Assembly: GCA_009760855.2 (NCBI GenBank) | Contig: WPIO01000016.1 | Span: 4,166,001-4,230,000, forward strand | Length of the DNA stretch: 64,000 nucleotides | Source of the DNA: Cristatella mucedo | Lineage: Eukaryota; Bryozoa; Phylactolaemata; Cristatellidae | Reading direction: 5' to 3' | Shown here: one piece after another, positions 1 to 10,544 of the stretch | How positions within the stretch are numbered: the stretch's first letter is position 1 | How the letters are laid out: the number at the start of each line of letters is the position of its first letter | Notes under the pieces: generated by a model | What the model was told of the DNA's origin: nothing | What the model saw: the letters and a program-made list of their open reading frames with translations, nothing else | Databases searched by the model: none | Program-made: the position numbers and the translations under genes

Positions 1-2044
1 GACCATTTCGGAGGGGGCGAACTGAGGGCACTCATGGCCCCCTTCGATCCAGTGGAGCAGAATCTTTCCATCGGCGTACTGGGCACCAACACCCAGGCGT
101 TTGAGCGCCTGGCGGGCTTCAGATTAGAGCGACCTTGAACCAGCACCCACGGCATGTTCAAAGGAACCGCCCGACAGGAAGATGGTTCTGGCCTCGTCCG
201 AGGGCGACCATTTAAGTACCTTTATGGCGCCATCGAGCCCCTCCAGAGCAACTCCTGCCACCGTCCAGTCCGGAGAGGACAGCATGCGGCACGCCTGCGT
301 GGCGCGAAGGATGTCCACATCCTGCGAGAGCGGGAGAAGGCCAAGGCCACCACTGGAGCGTGAGGCGTGGAAGAAGCCCAGAGTGGCTCTGTCCGGGAGG
401 GAGCAAACCGACCTGCAGAAGTCCTTAATCGCTCTGTCGGCTGGGACCAGGAGCTTCTTTCGGAGCCATTTCGCACGTCCCAGATACTCCAATCTGGGCA
501 TAAGAAACGTGCGGAGGGCGTCCATCTTCTGCCACGGAGCCAGCAGGGACGTCTGAAGCAGGGCTATATCCCGGGTGAGGAGGGAGATCGCCGTCTCTAC
601 CTCCGCCCGAGGGTAAGCAAAGCCCTGGGGGGCACCTAAGTATAGGTGCGCCTCCTCGTCTCGTAGCATAGGAAGCGGGGAGCCGGCGATGGTGAAGACC
701 AGGCTCTCCGGCGCCGCAGGGTAGCGCACCAGCGTCCTACACTTTTCCGGCCTGAACTTGAGGCCTATCTCGAGGCAGCCCGATGTGCTCGATCGAGCTG
801 GCGCTGAAGGGAGCGCGGCGAGTTCAAAAAAATGGCCAGATCTTCGGCCAGGGCGCAAACAGAGATCTTGGCCGAGCCCAGTGCATATCCATGTCTCTCC
901 GCCCCAGCCGCTAGCCTTCTGACGAGCGGCTCCATCGCCACATCAAAAATGATGGGTGAGAGTGGGTCGCCCTGGCGGACGCCCGCAGCAGCTGGGAACG
1001 GATCCAGGGTGGTCGAGCCAACTCTCAGCGCGATAGAGGCCCCCCCCCCGCATATATGTTGCGGACGAAGCCTACAAAGCGCTCCTCCACGCCCAAGTGG
1101 GCAAGAGTGGAGTAGAGCGCCTCGTGTGGCACACTGGGGAATGCATTCTGAAGGTCCAAAAAGGCTCCACACAAGGTGCGCTTCCTTTTGGCCGCATCCC
1201 TCAGGGCCGACTCGACGAGGAAGGTCTGCTCTTGACAGCCTTCACAGCCCGGAAGAAAGCCTTTCTGCTGTGGGGACAGCACATTGTTCTCCCGCAGCAG
1301 CAGCGACAGCCACGTGGCCAAGCAGCCCGACAAGAGTTTATATATTGTTGGCAGGAGCGAGATTGGCCGGAAGTTTCCCGGCACTTTCGGATCTCCTTTC
1401 TTGTGGATCAGGACCGTGTGGCCCGTCTTCCACGCGGGGGGGGGGGGCACGTCGCCAAACTCTAGGCAGCCGTTGAGGATGGTCGCCAGGAGAGTTGCTT
1501 GTGCATCCACCGCCTTGAGGTGCCGGTATTCTAGCCGGTCCGCTCCAGGGGAGGTGTTGCTGGCCTTCTTCAGTTTCCTCGCCACTTCCGAAGGGGAGAG
1601 TGGGAGCAGGAGAATCGGGTGCAGGGGCTGATCTCTTGGCGGCGACGCCATGAGTAGGGCGCGTTGCAATCTCTGTGCGTCTACGGGGCGGGCCGCGGCC
1701 TCTGCCTCCCAAAAGCTACGGCACGCAGCTAGGTCCCCTGCGTAGAGCGTCTGGACCGGGTTGAGCAAGCTGCGGACTGCTCGCTTCCTGTTGGAGCGGT
1801 ACATTCTCTGCAGCTGTGCCGCACCCTTGGGGTTCCAGCCTCGACCCAGGGGACGGGGAGGTCGTGGAGTGTCACTCTGAGCCTCACTCGCACTCTCTCT
1901 GGGGGCTGTGGGGGAGCACATATTCCGCCTCTTTTCTACCTGACGTCTGCCCAGATCAGCCATTCGGCCGACATCTGGTCGACGAGGGCGCAGAAGAGGC
2001 CCCAGTCCTTCGCCGTGAGGGCATTGGCAAAGGACTGGGTCCAC
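1..2044 (-). pseudogene. Reverse transcriptase region of the R2-group element
   Basis: The minus strand runs from 2044 through an RT core. Visible in order: a fingers segment with GADRLEYRHL; WKTGHTVLIHKKGD; NFRPISLLPTIYKLL; GFLPGCEGCQEQTF; a first catalytic-Asp region FLDLQNAFPSV; GVRQGDPLSPIIFDVAMEPL (motif B); then the position of the F/YADD box, which reads CALAEDLAIF. The first Asp of the ADD pair is therefore Glu. Downstream come GLKFRPEKC and PWQKMDALRTFLMPRLEYLG (thumb). The frame changes near 1040 at a run of C on the plus strand and again near 775. With the altered catalytic pair, the copy is probably inactive. Assignment to the R2 group is by motif; R2, NeSL and HERO cannot be separated here. 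Confidence 0.75.
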
Positions 2045-2653
2045 CGTAGGACAAAAGAGGCCGGGGAGTTCGGGTCCGGGGTCTCTTCCCTATCTGACAG
2101 CTCATCCTCCTCCTCCGCCTGTAGCCTAGGGCTTGGCATTTCGAGGCGGGTTTCGTTTTCCTTCTGGCAGGGGCTTAACGGCCCCACCTTGCTTGCCCTT
2201 GATTTTGGCCTTAGCCGGTTCCTCTTGGCGAACCGGCTGGAGGGTCAAGGCAAGGGAGTCCGAGGAGCTCTCGTCTATATTTATGGGAGGGGGCGACTCG
2301 GGGGCTTCGGGCGAGTATTCGGCCAGCATCACCCAGGGGGAAACCTCGTTGTCCTGTGGGCCGAAGAGGGAGGAGAGCGCCCAGGACGAGAGCGGGACCT
2401 CTTCAGGGCTTGCTGTCAGCTGCGGGTCTAGGTGGAGGCTGGCTGTGCAGCCCGGCAGCAGTTCCGACACCTGTGGGGCCGGGCTTCGGAGAGAGGGAAC
2501 CAAGGTGTCGACAAGGGGTTGCGAGAGGGGGTAGATGAGATTAGGAGTGGGGAGGGGGACGACTGGCGCCGGGGTCTCGATGGGGGCCGACGGGGCAACC
2601 AGGGCCTCAGCGGGGGGGGGGGGGGGGGGGGGAGGGACGAATTCAGCTTCCAC
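2045..2653 (-). pseudogene. Proline/acid-rich N-terminal region of the R2-group element
   Basis: The minus-strand reading begins MEAEFVPPPPPPPPAEA, where the proline run is encoded by the 21-base homopolymer at 2612-2632. It continues for about 175 residues rich in Pro, Ser, Glu and Leu (low complexity), then basic residues (KAKIKGKQ). A second frame at 1936-2187 carries an acidic stretch (QAEEEDELSDREE) followed by WTQSFANALTAKDWGLF. No CCHH or Myb motif, which R2-type ORFs usually have at the N terminus, could be recognised. The frame breaks before the RT, so this is treated as part of a broken ORF. Confidence 0.5.
2612..2632. repeat. 21-base poly-G tract
   Basis: An uninterrupted run of 21 G on the plus strand (C on the element's coding strand) encodes the polyproline run. 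It is a likely site of replication slippage or sequencing-length error. Shorter runs of the same kind lie near 1041 and 1435. Confidence 0.95.
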
Positions 2654-2689
2654 TGCTTCTGCGAGCCTCGTTTTTTACATTTTGTACCG

Positions 2690-3039
2690 TAGCTATATTT
2701 ATTCTTCCATTTATAGACAGTTTACCTAACAATTATAAGTGTCTACATGAGTAACTCTGACAATCAAGCCTTCTACTTGGCCAAATTCTATGAATTTATT
2801 AATACATTAATTAATGCGTATGCATATATATTCAATGACGAAACTAATGACTTGATCTTCAAAGAAACCTTATAACGGTGCCCCATATGAATAGCCATAT
2901 GAATAGCCATAAATTTACCTCTACTAGTACTTTAAAAGTCGCATGCTGATGGCAGTCTGAGGTTCTAGTAATCATGTTTATTCACAGTTCAGAATCAAGA
3001 ATTGTATTCGTTATTGGCTGTATTGCAATCGCTGGCTCC
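2690..3039. other. No recognisable feature
   Basis: AT-rich sequence just beyond the end of the R2-group element. A short direct repeat (atgaatagccat, twice near 2886-2911) is visible. No ORF, splice pair or known repeat was recognised. Confidence 0.5.
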
Positions 3040-3120
3040 CAAAATAGCCTGCTATATGAGAAGCCAATCTCTCGAGGTTAAACCCGCCCAAATACACATC
3101 GGTCTTGCTGTGACAGACAA
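3040..3120 (+). repeat. Fragment of interspersed repeat C
   Basis: The stretch with GAGAAGCCAATCTC, then GAGGTTAAACCCGCCCAAA, matches 30490-30560 (GAGAAGCCAATCTCCTGAGG and onward) in the same orientation. It is a short, diverged piece of the Gypsy-like repeat described at 30440-32340. Confidence 0.5.
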
Positions 3121-3539
3121 ATAGCTTTGCAATTAACTGAATCGTTGACTTGCCGATGTTCAATATTAGATGTCGGAAAATTTCTATAAAATAAACGAAG
3201 ATAAAACTGAAAATCTGCTCATAGGACACCGCTAAGCAAGTGGCCGGATTAGTCGGCTCGGTTCTTCCAATGGTTAGTGCTATTTTGGGAACGCCACAAC
3301 GTGAAAACAATTTAGGTGTCGTTTTGACAGCTTCCTAAATTTTAAAGCTTCATTCAGAAGACTGCTTCTACTGCCTGCCATTATATCAGATTACTATCTA
3401 AGATAAGGAGCCGCCTTTCGTATGCCTTTCAAAAAATCTAACTACCTCCTTAGTTCTGTCTTCACTTGTTTATTGGAATTCTCTTTTGGTTGGGCTACCA
3501 AAAAACAGACTAGGCCACTTCAAATGGCTATGGATATGG

Positions 3540-4118
3540 CTTCGAAACTAAATTTCTAGTTTAAGATGTTTGACCACGTGTCTCCTTTGAGTGCAAGTTT
3601 ATCAACGGATACAGAACAAAGTTCTTAAGCTAACAAACCAGACACACAATGGCTTAGCTCCTCCATACCTAGCTGAACTGCCTCACCACTTTCAGCCTAC
3701 TCTTCCCCTCAGTTCCTACATGAACAATAAACTAGCTGTTTCATTCCTTGGCTTAAAGAAAGTAGGCTATGAAAGCTTGATCTCTGCAGGACCTAGACTG
3801 CGGAACTAGCTTCCACGATTGTTACGCAACGGCAACTGCTCTCCTGCTTCAGACTATGGCAAAGTCTTCTCAGTAGCTTCCCTGTGCCGCTACTTTGATG
3901 CTTCTCACTACCTTAGCTGTTCTCCTCAATCTGCTATGTTCTCGACCTTCTCTTCGTTAGGTGAGATTAAGTCTATTGGCTACTGAATATACACAGACTG
4001 CCGCTTTGGCTGTAAATGAGCTATGCAAAACTCTCCTGGATAGCACCCACATAGTCTTAGTGGCTTTGTGGAGTTACAGACGGAGATGCATCACATTACG
4101 TTGCACTACGTTTCTCTC
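3540..4118 (+). mobile_element. L2-B non-LTR retrotransposon, 3' end copy
   Basis: 5'-truncated copy of the C-terminal coding end and 3' UTR of an L2/CR1-type element. Readable coding pieces are YQRIQNKVLKLTNQTHNGLA, PPYLAELPHHFQP, NNKLAVSFLGLKKVGYESL and ISAGPRLRN, matching the C-terminal part downstream of RT that these elements share. The reading breaks after ISAGPRLRN. The 3' UTR holds the family signature TTTGTGGAGTTACAGACGGA followed by a degenerate ATTAC tail. Confidence 0.8.
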
Positions 4119-4990
4119 CCTGCGCCCATTTGGGATAAGCAGGTGCGGAGTCCTCTACACCCGCCTTTCGGATTGCTCTAGGATTGCTCTTGGATTGCTC
4201 TCGGACCTGTTCTCTCTGTCTGTGTCTCTTCCTTATTATGGTCCCATGATACAGAGTAACAAACTGAAAATGTACTGACAGCCATCAACAAAAGCAGGCT
4301 TCAACGTGTGGTAAACACTGATGATTTCTACCTACTCTGAAGCAACTGCTGAAATGGTTCGACAGCTCTACTTAACTTCCACGTAAGCAAGTCGTCCATT
4401 GCCCATTAGCTTTTAACTGTCTACGTACCATGCAATCGTCATAACCATTGTCACTCCTTCACATTATAAGGGATTTTAGACTCTTGGCGGAAGTACCACG
4501 ACTTATTATGGCTCACTACTCTGCTATGGCTTAGAGATTCAGCCCTGAGCTTGACTCGACTACAAAGATACAAGCACTTGTAGTGCTGCATAAAGCGTGC
4601 CTCTTCGACATAAATCTATTTAGTTTCCCTGTGGTTAAAGCTCACACCTTCGTTGGTTTGAGTTTGAATGGTAATCAGAAGTTTCTCCCGAGATAAAACC
4701 GTCAGCTTTCCGTTGCCACAGCCACATGATCTAGTATCTACGATTAATTTGTCATGGTATCCACTTCATTAATGTAGTAATGCCACTCACATTGAGCTCT
4801 GCATTAGTGCTCGCCAACACCATGCTGCCGAACCGATCTATCATGTGTCAAATTGATCATCAATCTCAGCCAGAAATTCGCCCTCCTACCTCGTGCTACA
4901 CAGATGCTCTTCCATGTTGCCTACTACGACTATCGCTGACGACTGCCTGTCAAATGACACCACAACCACCGATAACGATATCCTGCAGGC
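4119..4990 (+). repeat. Interspersed repeat C (Gypsy-like), copy 1
   Basis: Collinear with 30570-31310 and then with 31930-32035. Shared stretches include GGGATAAGCAG, CTACTCTGA, TTTTAGACTCTTGG, CACTTGTAGTGCTGCAT and GAGTTTGAATG. At the right end TGCTACACAGATGCTCTTCCA continues directly, whereas copy 2 has an L2-B insertion at that point. All frames are broken. The Gypsy assignment rests on zinc-knuckle-like and protease-like remnants in copy 2. Confidence 0.55.
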
Positions 4991-5278
4991 TCTAGACAGC
5001 CAGTAAATGTGATGTAATGTAATGTATCCTCGTCTGTAACTCCACAAAGTCATAAAGACCATGTAAGTGTTAGGCAGGAGAGTTTTGTATAGCGCATTCA
5101 CAGCCTACAGCTGCTTTCGGTACGCATTCGGTAGCCAACAGACTTCGTCTCACGCAACAAAGAGAAAGTGGGAAGCATAGCAGAGTCAGGAGAACAGTTG
5201 AGGTAGTGAGTAGCATGGAAGTAGCAGCATCTCAGAACCGCTGAAAAGGATAAGCCATAGTCGGCAGTAAGGGAGCCA
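4991..5278 (-). mobile_element. L2-B copy, 3' end, truncated
   Basis: Minus-strand copy beginning with a clear ATTAC tail (TGTAATGTAATG on the plus strand, 5012-5025) and the signature AACTCCACAAAGTCATAAAG. It covers the 3' UTR and the last coding residues, and ends near 5278. Confidence 0.8.
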
Positions 5279-5554
5279 GGTGTATACTGTTAACAGAGTC
5301 GGCATAGCTTACCCTAAGCTCTGCAATTACAGAATCGCACCGATCAGCTTTTGTGAGGCTGCTCTGCACCAAAGGCGCAACACAGATGAGCTACCTGTCA
5401 CTGCTACTCTGGAACTTAGCATGGATTGCTATATTAAAATCTCTGGCTTTATAGCTGTTTGTGTGTCCAGGCTAAGTTCATATTGCCTCTGAACTTCCTG
5501 TCGGCTGAACCCTGGATCGGCAGTGACGTAGCAATAGCTGGCTAACGAATCGCT

Positions 5555-5765
5555 CGCCAATAGTGAGTCAAATCCCACCAGGTCGGACCCGCCATATCCC
5601 ATCGTCTGTCAGGGGTGGGGGAGACAGAAGACACTCACCTTCCTCAGCTTCGGCTAAGCGGATGCACTATTCTATGCCTGCCGTTTGGTCTGATCGGAAC
5701 TCTTCTCTCTGTCTCTGTCTCTCTAAAATGGTGGCTGGAGAAATAGCCATAATCTGACTGTGTTA
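5555..5765 (+). repeat. Fragment of repeat C
   Basis: Contains the GGCTAAGCGGATGCACTATT and GTTTGGTCTGATCGGAACTC segments that match 30575-30635 (GGATAAGCAGATGCACGC, TTCGGCCTAATCGGACCTC), followed by a CTCTGTCTCT stretch also seen in copy 1 near 4215. Confidence 0.5.
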
Positions 5766-7506
5766 AAAACCGAACTCACTCTCCAGCAAGGGCATTAATA
5801 TTGAACCGTTAGCTAGGAAATCGGCAGCTATCATAAAATTCACTTATGGGAACGCTCTCGATCGTCGAAAAGCACTTGCCGTTGTTGCTCGTTCAACATA
5901 TACAGCAGACACAAGAAGAGTTTCCAACCTGAAAAGCCGGACCAGATGTGGCCCTTTAATTGTCCATTCTCGGCAGCTTCCTCGTAGCTCTAAGCTTTTA
6001 TACTGTTGTTATGAAAGGCTGCTATGGAAACAAATAATAAGATTCAAACAGTATTGGTCGCAAAACTAATTCTCAGTGGCCAAACAATAGAATCCGGCCC
6101 CCTCGGGTGCTGACTGATAAACACTCTTTTCAGCTTTCCCAGCCAGCTATTTTTAAAGCTATTTACTTGCGGCCTTTATGACTGAACTATAAAGCTTACA
6201 TTCCGTTAGCTATATGAGACACGTGCAGTAGCAACAAGATTTGCATTGAAAACACTGGTGCATTGCATAGGTTCAAGTAATTTGACTGGTGCAAACCACG
6301 CATTTTGCTTTTAGCTAGTCTAGGAATGATTTAGTATACATCTTAACGGTTGTAGACTACAGTGTTCTGTAATATATTATGTTATTTTATTTTAGATTAT
6401 ATTAAGATGTATCTGGTATAGAGTAGTCTCTTCAGTGCACTGAGACGTTTGCGAGTGATTAAAACGCAGCAGCCGCTCTACGAAACCAGCAACTAAAGTT
6501 GGGACGTGTTAGCGAGATCACTACTGCAGTGGACATAATTTGACATCTAAGTTTTTCAAACGTACCAACAATAAACAGACGTCAATGCCTTTTTATAAAA
6601 GGATCTTTCTCTGGACGACCACAGCTACTACGCACTCGAGTCTGCCTACTTTCAGATATGTGAGATTGCAAGCTTTCACGCCTTAAAAAACAGGCAACCA
6701 CATCCAATTTTGCTCGGTACCTACGTGTCACCAAGTCTCAAATTATGCAACTCACTAGTTGCAGTTCCTCCTGGCTGCATAATTATGCGGGCACACTCAG
6801 TGCAAAGCTGGTACACTGCCATTCTTGACAATCTTACAATTGTTTATTATGTAGCGACTGTTACCTGCTTTACATTTGGTCAAGATTTCTTAATAGCATC
6901 TGTATAGTGCCTAAAAATATATTAACATCTCAGGGGCACTATGCAGGGCACTATAGGGCACTATAAAAATGCACTAATATTACATAGTCTTTTGCATTTG
7001 ACCATGCTTACGTTGCACCACATGTAACGTTTCTGGAGAGCTTTTAAAAAAATCGTATTCTTATTATTGCCATGCACACCCAAAACTTCTAAATTGCTCC
7101 TGCTGTTTTCAAAACATCTATGATTTAAATTTTAAAAGAAGCAAAAACGCACCTGTACCTCACAATGTTAACTGTTCTCATATGAATGTAACTTTTGAGT
7201 GGGCCTACGTGCTTACCCTGTGCATTCTATTGCTAATCGTATTTGCATGCCTCTTGCACAGCTTTTACAGAGTGCCAAGAGAGACTGAGAAATCTAGTCC
7301 CCCGAGGGTGATATATATAGGAGCACTAACGTAATGGTTATCATAAAATTAAATATCAGAACCAAAGTATTGAACAACGATTCGTAACGTCGCAGAACAA
7401 CATTGCGTCTAAGTGAAGCCGCTTGAACCTGCTTATTGAGGGCGTCTGTTGCTTGGCCAACATTGGCATCAATCACTTTAACTTGAAACTAGCTTCAGTT
7501 GTCTTT
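5766..7506. other. Unassigned AT-rich interval
   Basis: About 1.7 kb without a convincing gene. A 10-base unit, GGGCACTAT with flanking bases, recurs three times in tandem near 6932-6965. Otherwise only short ORFs without recognisable motifs or splice pairs were seen. Confidence 0.5.
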
Positions 7507-7791
7507 TCAATTTTTTGTTCGCTTCCTTAGATCAAAGTATTCTATCAAATGTATCTGCTTACAGTTTACAATTTTGATCAGATTCCATAGGAAAGCAGAT
7601 ATCTGGGAGTCTCCTAAAATGGCTGCCGACAATAATTCAATTGCAAGGAGTGAGAGTGCATAGCCAAGCCAGTAACGTGCCTGAACACTGTCGCGTACCC
7701 AAGGCAGCCAGAGGTCGAAAAAGTCTCTAGCAAAAGATGGGATGGTGACGGGGTCACCGGTGGGTCCCCTGGAGCCAGGTCCAGGAGCCAT
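7507..7791 (-). CDS. Unidentified 94-residue ORF abutting an L2-A tail
   Basis: The minus-strand ORF starts with ATG directly at the end of the (ATT)n tail of the L2-A piece at 7792-7925. It begins MAPGPGSRGPTGDPVT, then FARDFFDLWLPWVRDSV, then a hydrophobic stretch YALSLLAIELLSAAILGD, and ends in a basic tail (LRKRTKN). Its base composition is richer in G+C than the surroundings and the first 75 residues look protein-like. A GT near 7552 (GTAAAC) could be a weak donor. I do not recognise a family. It could be an exon truncated by the L2-A insertion, an unknown transposon fragment or chance. Confidence 0.3.
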   Translation of the reverse strand: MAPGPGSRGPTGDPVTIPSFARDFFDLWLPWVRDSVQARYWLGYALSLLAIELLSAAILGDSQISAFLWNLIKIVNCKQIHLIEYFDLRKRTKN

Positions 7792-7925
7792 GTAATAATA
7801 ATAATGATAATACACTTGATAAAGCACCCTCAAAGAACTCAAATCTTTGTCTAGGCACTTTACGTTTGCTGCAAAGGAAAACGCGATTGAATGGGGATTA
7901 ATATCGTGCTTGATAAACAAGATAT
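7792..7925 (-). mobile_element. L2-A 3' tail fragment
   Basis: Reads on the plus strand as an (ATT/ATA)n stretch, then CACTTGATAAAGCACCCTC, a degenerate match to the AAGAGATTAAGTTCTC motif, and AGGCACTTTACGTTTGCTGC. This is the reverse complement of the L2-A 3' end. Strongly 5'-truncated. Confidence 0.8.
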
Positions 7926-7999
7926 TTACGTATATATTAATATAAATATACATAATAGATAATGCATCGTTATAGCGACCTGAGAGAACTTAATATCTA

Positions 8000-9004
8000 C
8001 GCTTCTCGTACGTCGCAGAGCTTAAGTCTATGACATAAGGGATTAAAGGCAATGGCCATGACCATGGTTGTTAAAGGGGCGTACCTGAAGCCCTGAGCTA
8101 AACCCGGGTGGCTATAATTCACCCTCCAATTGGTGAAAATGATCAGCCAGCGTTATCAAGCGCTGCTAGCGCCTAAAAGCTGTCCCCAACGACTCCGGAA
8201 ATTGCAGATTTTCCTAAAACTTTCAGATGCAGTTAAAAATAGGAGCCTCTTGCTATATGCCTTGGAGTTTTTTGAAGTGCCTCGTGGTGCCATTTTCGCT
8301 GCATTCGGCGAGATGTGACATCGGTTGCCGGAGTCTCGTTTGTTACGCTAAGAAAAACTTCAGCTGAGAAGGTGCTAAGCGCACTGGTAATGCGACCGCC
8401 GGTGGTATGCTGTGAAGCATTGAGCAACAGCATAGCTCTAGCAAAAGAGCTGAATTGCCGGCTTATGTTGTTGCCGTCAGTCGGCGAGTTTGGGCAAATT
8501 CGTACGAACACAGCTGGGTGGGCTCGACGCTCAGTGGTGCCGCTACATAACGATCGGCGGCAGGCCTTGTGCACGTGCTGGCTGAGTCTGAATTCAAACG
8601 TCCATGTAAGAGCCGCGCCTTGGCGACGTACTTCCTGTCCGTGCAAACTGTACTATTTACGGTTGCGGCACGGTGCATGCAATGTACGCAAACCTGACGC
8701 TCATATCATGCCACAAGGTAAAAAATCAGTGGGAGACACTCCGCAAACGAAGCTCTCAAATTCATTTACCTCAAGGCAGAGCTAGCAATTGTGTGCATAT
8801 TCCAGTCACGTGCGGCAGATCAGTTCTGGCAGACTCACAGAAACCTTTAACCTGATGGAAGCTAGAATTATCTATCTTAAAGCAAGCAAGCTAACTCTCA
8901 TGAGACTAGAGCTCGCCGACCGGCAGGCCGTCGGCTGAATTCGCCAGCCCCCTGCTTTGGTTCTCTTATTCCAGCAAAATCGCTGCAAGAGTCGAAAGTG
9001 AATA
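8000..9004. other. Unassigned, relatively GC-rich interval with overlapping ORFs on both strands
   Basis: Between about 8130 and 8850 G+C and CpG are higher than in the flanks. Overlapping ORFs of 137-156 codons exist on both strands (plus 8315-8785, minus 8233-8646). Neither shows a recognisable motif, so no coding call is made. A short GCCGAC/GTCGGC hairpin lies near 8915. Confidence 0.4.
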
Positions 9005-10015
9005 TAAATTGAATATGCAATTAGCCTCAGGTCATGTACCAGCACCTTTCAAAAAATCAGTAGTCAGGCCATTTCTCAAGAAAGCGACACCACGCCAAGA
9101 GATCTTGAACAGCTACCGCCCAGTGGCCCTTCTAAAACTCCTATCAAAGACACTGGAATGACTCGTGGCGGACCACCTGAACTCATATATTGAAACTTCA
9201 AACTTTGCTAGTAATTTCTTGTCTGGCTTTAGAGTTAATCACTCCACAGAAACAGAATTGCTTAGGGTTCACAACGATCTACTTAGGAATCCAGTCATTG
9301 TTAGAGTCTCCACTTCATTTTGCTAGATCTTTAGGCAGCTTTTGATACCATAGATCACCAAGTTCTTCTAGAGTGTGTCTCGTCTTGCCTGGGTTTAAGC
9401 AGCACTGCTCTGCAATAGTTCAGGTCTTATCTCAGAGGGAGACTCCAAAGTATTGACGTGAATGGACAAATATCATTCGAGGTACCTCTGAAATATGGGG
9501 TACCTCAGGGCTCCGTGCTAGGTCCATTTTTTTTCACGGTTTATGCTCTCTCTCTTGCTGATGTAATTGCCAAGCACAATCTAGGCTACCGCTTCTACGT
9601 GGATGACACTCATTTGTACCTTTGCTTCGATCCCTCCCAGCCTTCGAGCACCTCGAATTCTCTCAACTTTCTTCCTGCATGCACTGATGTCATCCCCATA
9701 TGGATGCTAGTAAAATATTTTTGATTAAATGATGATAAAACTAGGCTAATGCTCAAAATCGGCTTTTCAAGCATATCTCCTGTTGAATCTACACGAAATC
9801 CAAGTACCATGTTCTAAAGTGGCCTTTCCTGAGAGGACCACATCAGCTCGACGGTCAAGTCTGCCTACTTTCAGCTGCATAATATTTCTAAAATGTGGGC
9901 TTGTACAGATGAGGATACCACATCTAAGTTGGTTTATGCCTTTTTAACATCCCGTCTGTACTTATGTAACTCACTGCTTGCCGGCCTAATGGCATGAGCA
10001 ATCTGGCGCTAACAG
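9005..10015 (+). mobile_element. L2-A non-LTR retrotransposon, RT-domain copy
   Basis: Plus-strand RT remnants in order: SGHVPAPFKKSVVRPFLKKA; NSYRPVALLKLLSKTLE; then, after breaks, NFLSGFRVNHSTETELLRVH; VPLKYGVPQGSVLGPFFFTV (motif B); and the catalytic box as YRFYVDDTHLYLCFDPSQP near 9590. The order is that of L2/CR1-clade reverse transcriptases. Several stops and frameshifts make it non-functional. The copy lacks both the endonuclease and its own 3' tail. Confidence 0.85.
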
Positions 10016-10544
10016 CTTCTATGCGATGCAGCATGCACTGATGGCAAACGAAGCCACTGTTGTCTCCGCCAGATGTAATTCAATTCGAGAGGCTCCATTC
10101 TTCTCAAGCAGTACACTTGTGGGAGCCGGAGGCGGACGACACGTCCATATACGACTGCGAGAGCAGAACAAGAGCGTCGGCTGGAAAGGTCACATGACCG
10201 ATTCGCCATTAACTCAAGCCTCAACCCGCTGGTAGGACCCGGCTGCCGAGTAGTTATGCACTCCTGCCCTGTCAGGCTGTATTGGAGCGACATGATGGCG
10301 GTGCTATGCACACAAAGTACGCCCACACATGGGACTCCAGCCCATAACTTCGGCCAACAAATGATGGGCAAGGAATTTAGCTTAGACTATTTTAAATTGT
10401 ACACGATCTTAGACCTATTAAAAAAAAATTTACTATTAGTTAATGAGTTACTCAATAATAGCCTAATATTCGGAAAAAATACACACTTAGCATATATTGA
10501 AATAGTGTACCGGATTGAGATACCTTCTCATTGTAATGATAATA

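Larger units (their letters stand above)
1..2688 (-). mobile_element. Degenerate R2-group non-LTR retrotransposon, GC-rich, 3' end outside window
   Basis: A block of about 2.7 kb is far richer in G+C than everything to its right; composition drops sharply to AT-rich near 2690. In minus-strand order it holds a proline-rich N-terminal region, a linker and a reverse transcriptase, in three or four frames. The RT shows GFLPGCEGCQEQTF and GVRQGDPLSP, which fit the R2/NeSL/HERO group better than L2/CR1. The C-terminal part, where such elements carry their endonuclease, would lie beyond base 1. The 5' end near 2690 may be a real end or a truncation. Frameshifts lie at or near homopolymer runs, so the copy is dead or partly misassembled. 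Confidence 0.75.

Noticed and set aside
8233-8785. Overlapping ORFs of 137-156 codons on opposite strands
   Set aside because: Neither frame shows a motif or splice context; open frames on both strands suggest GC-richer composition rather than coding.
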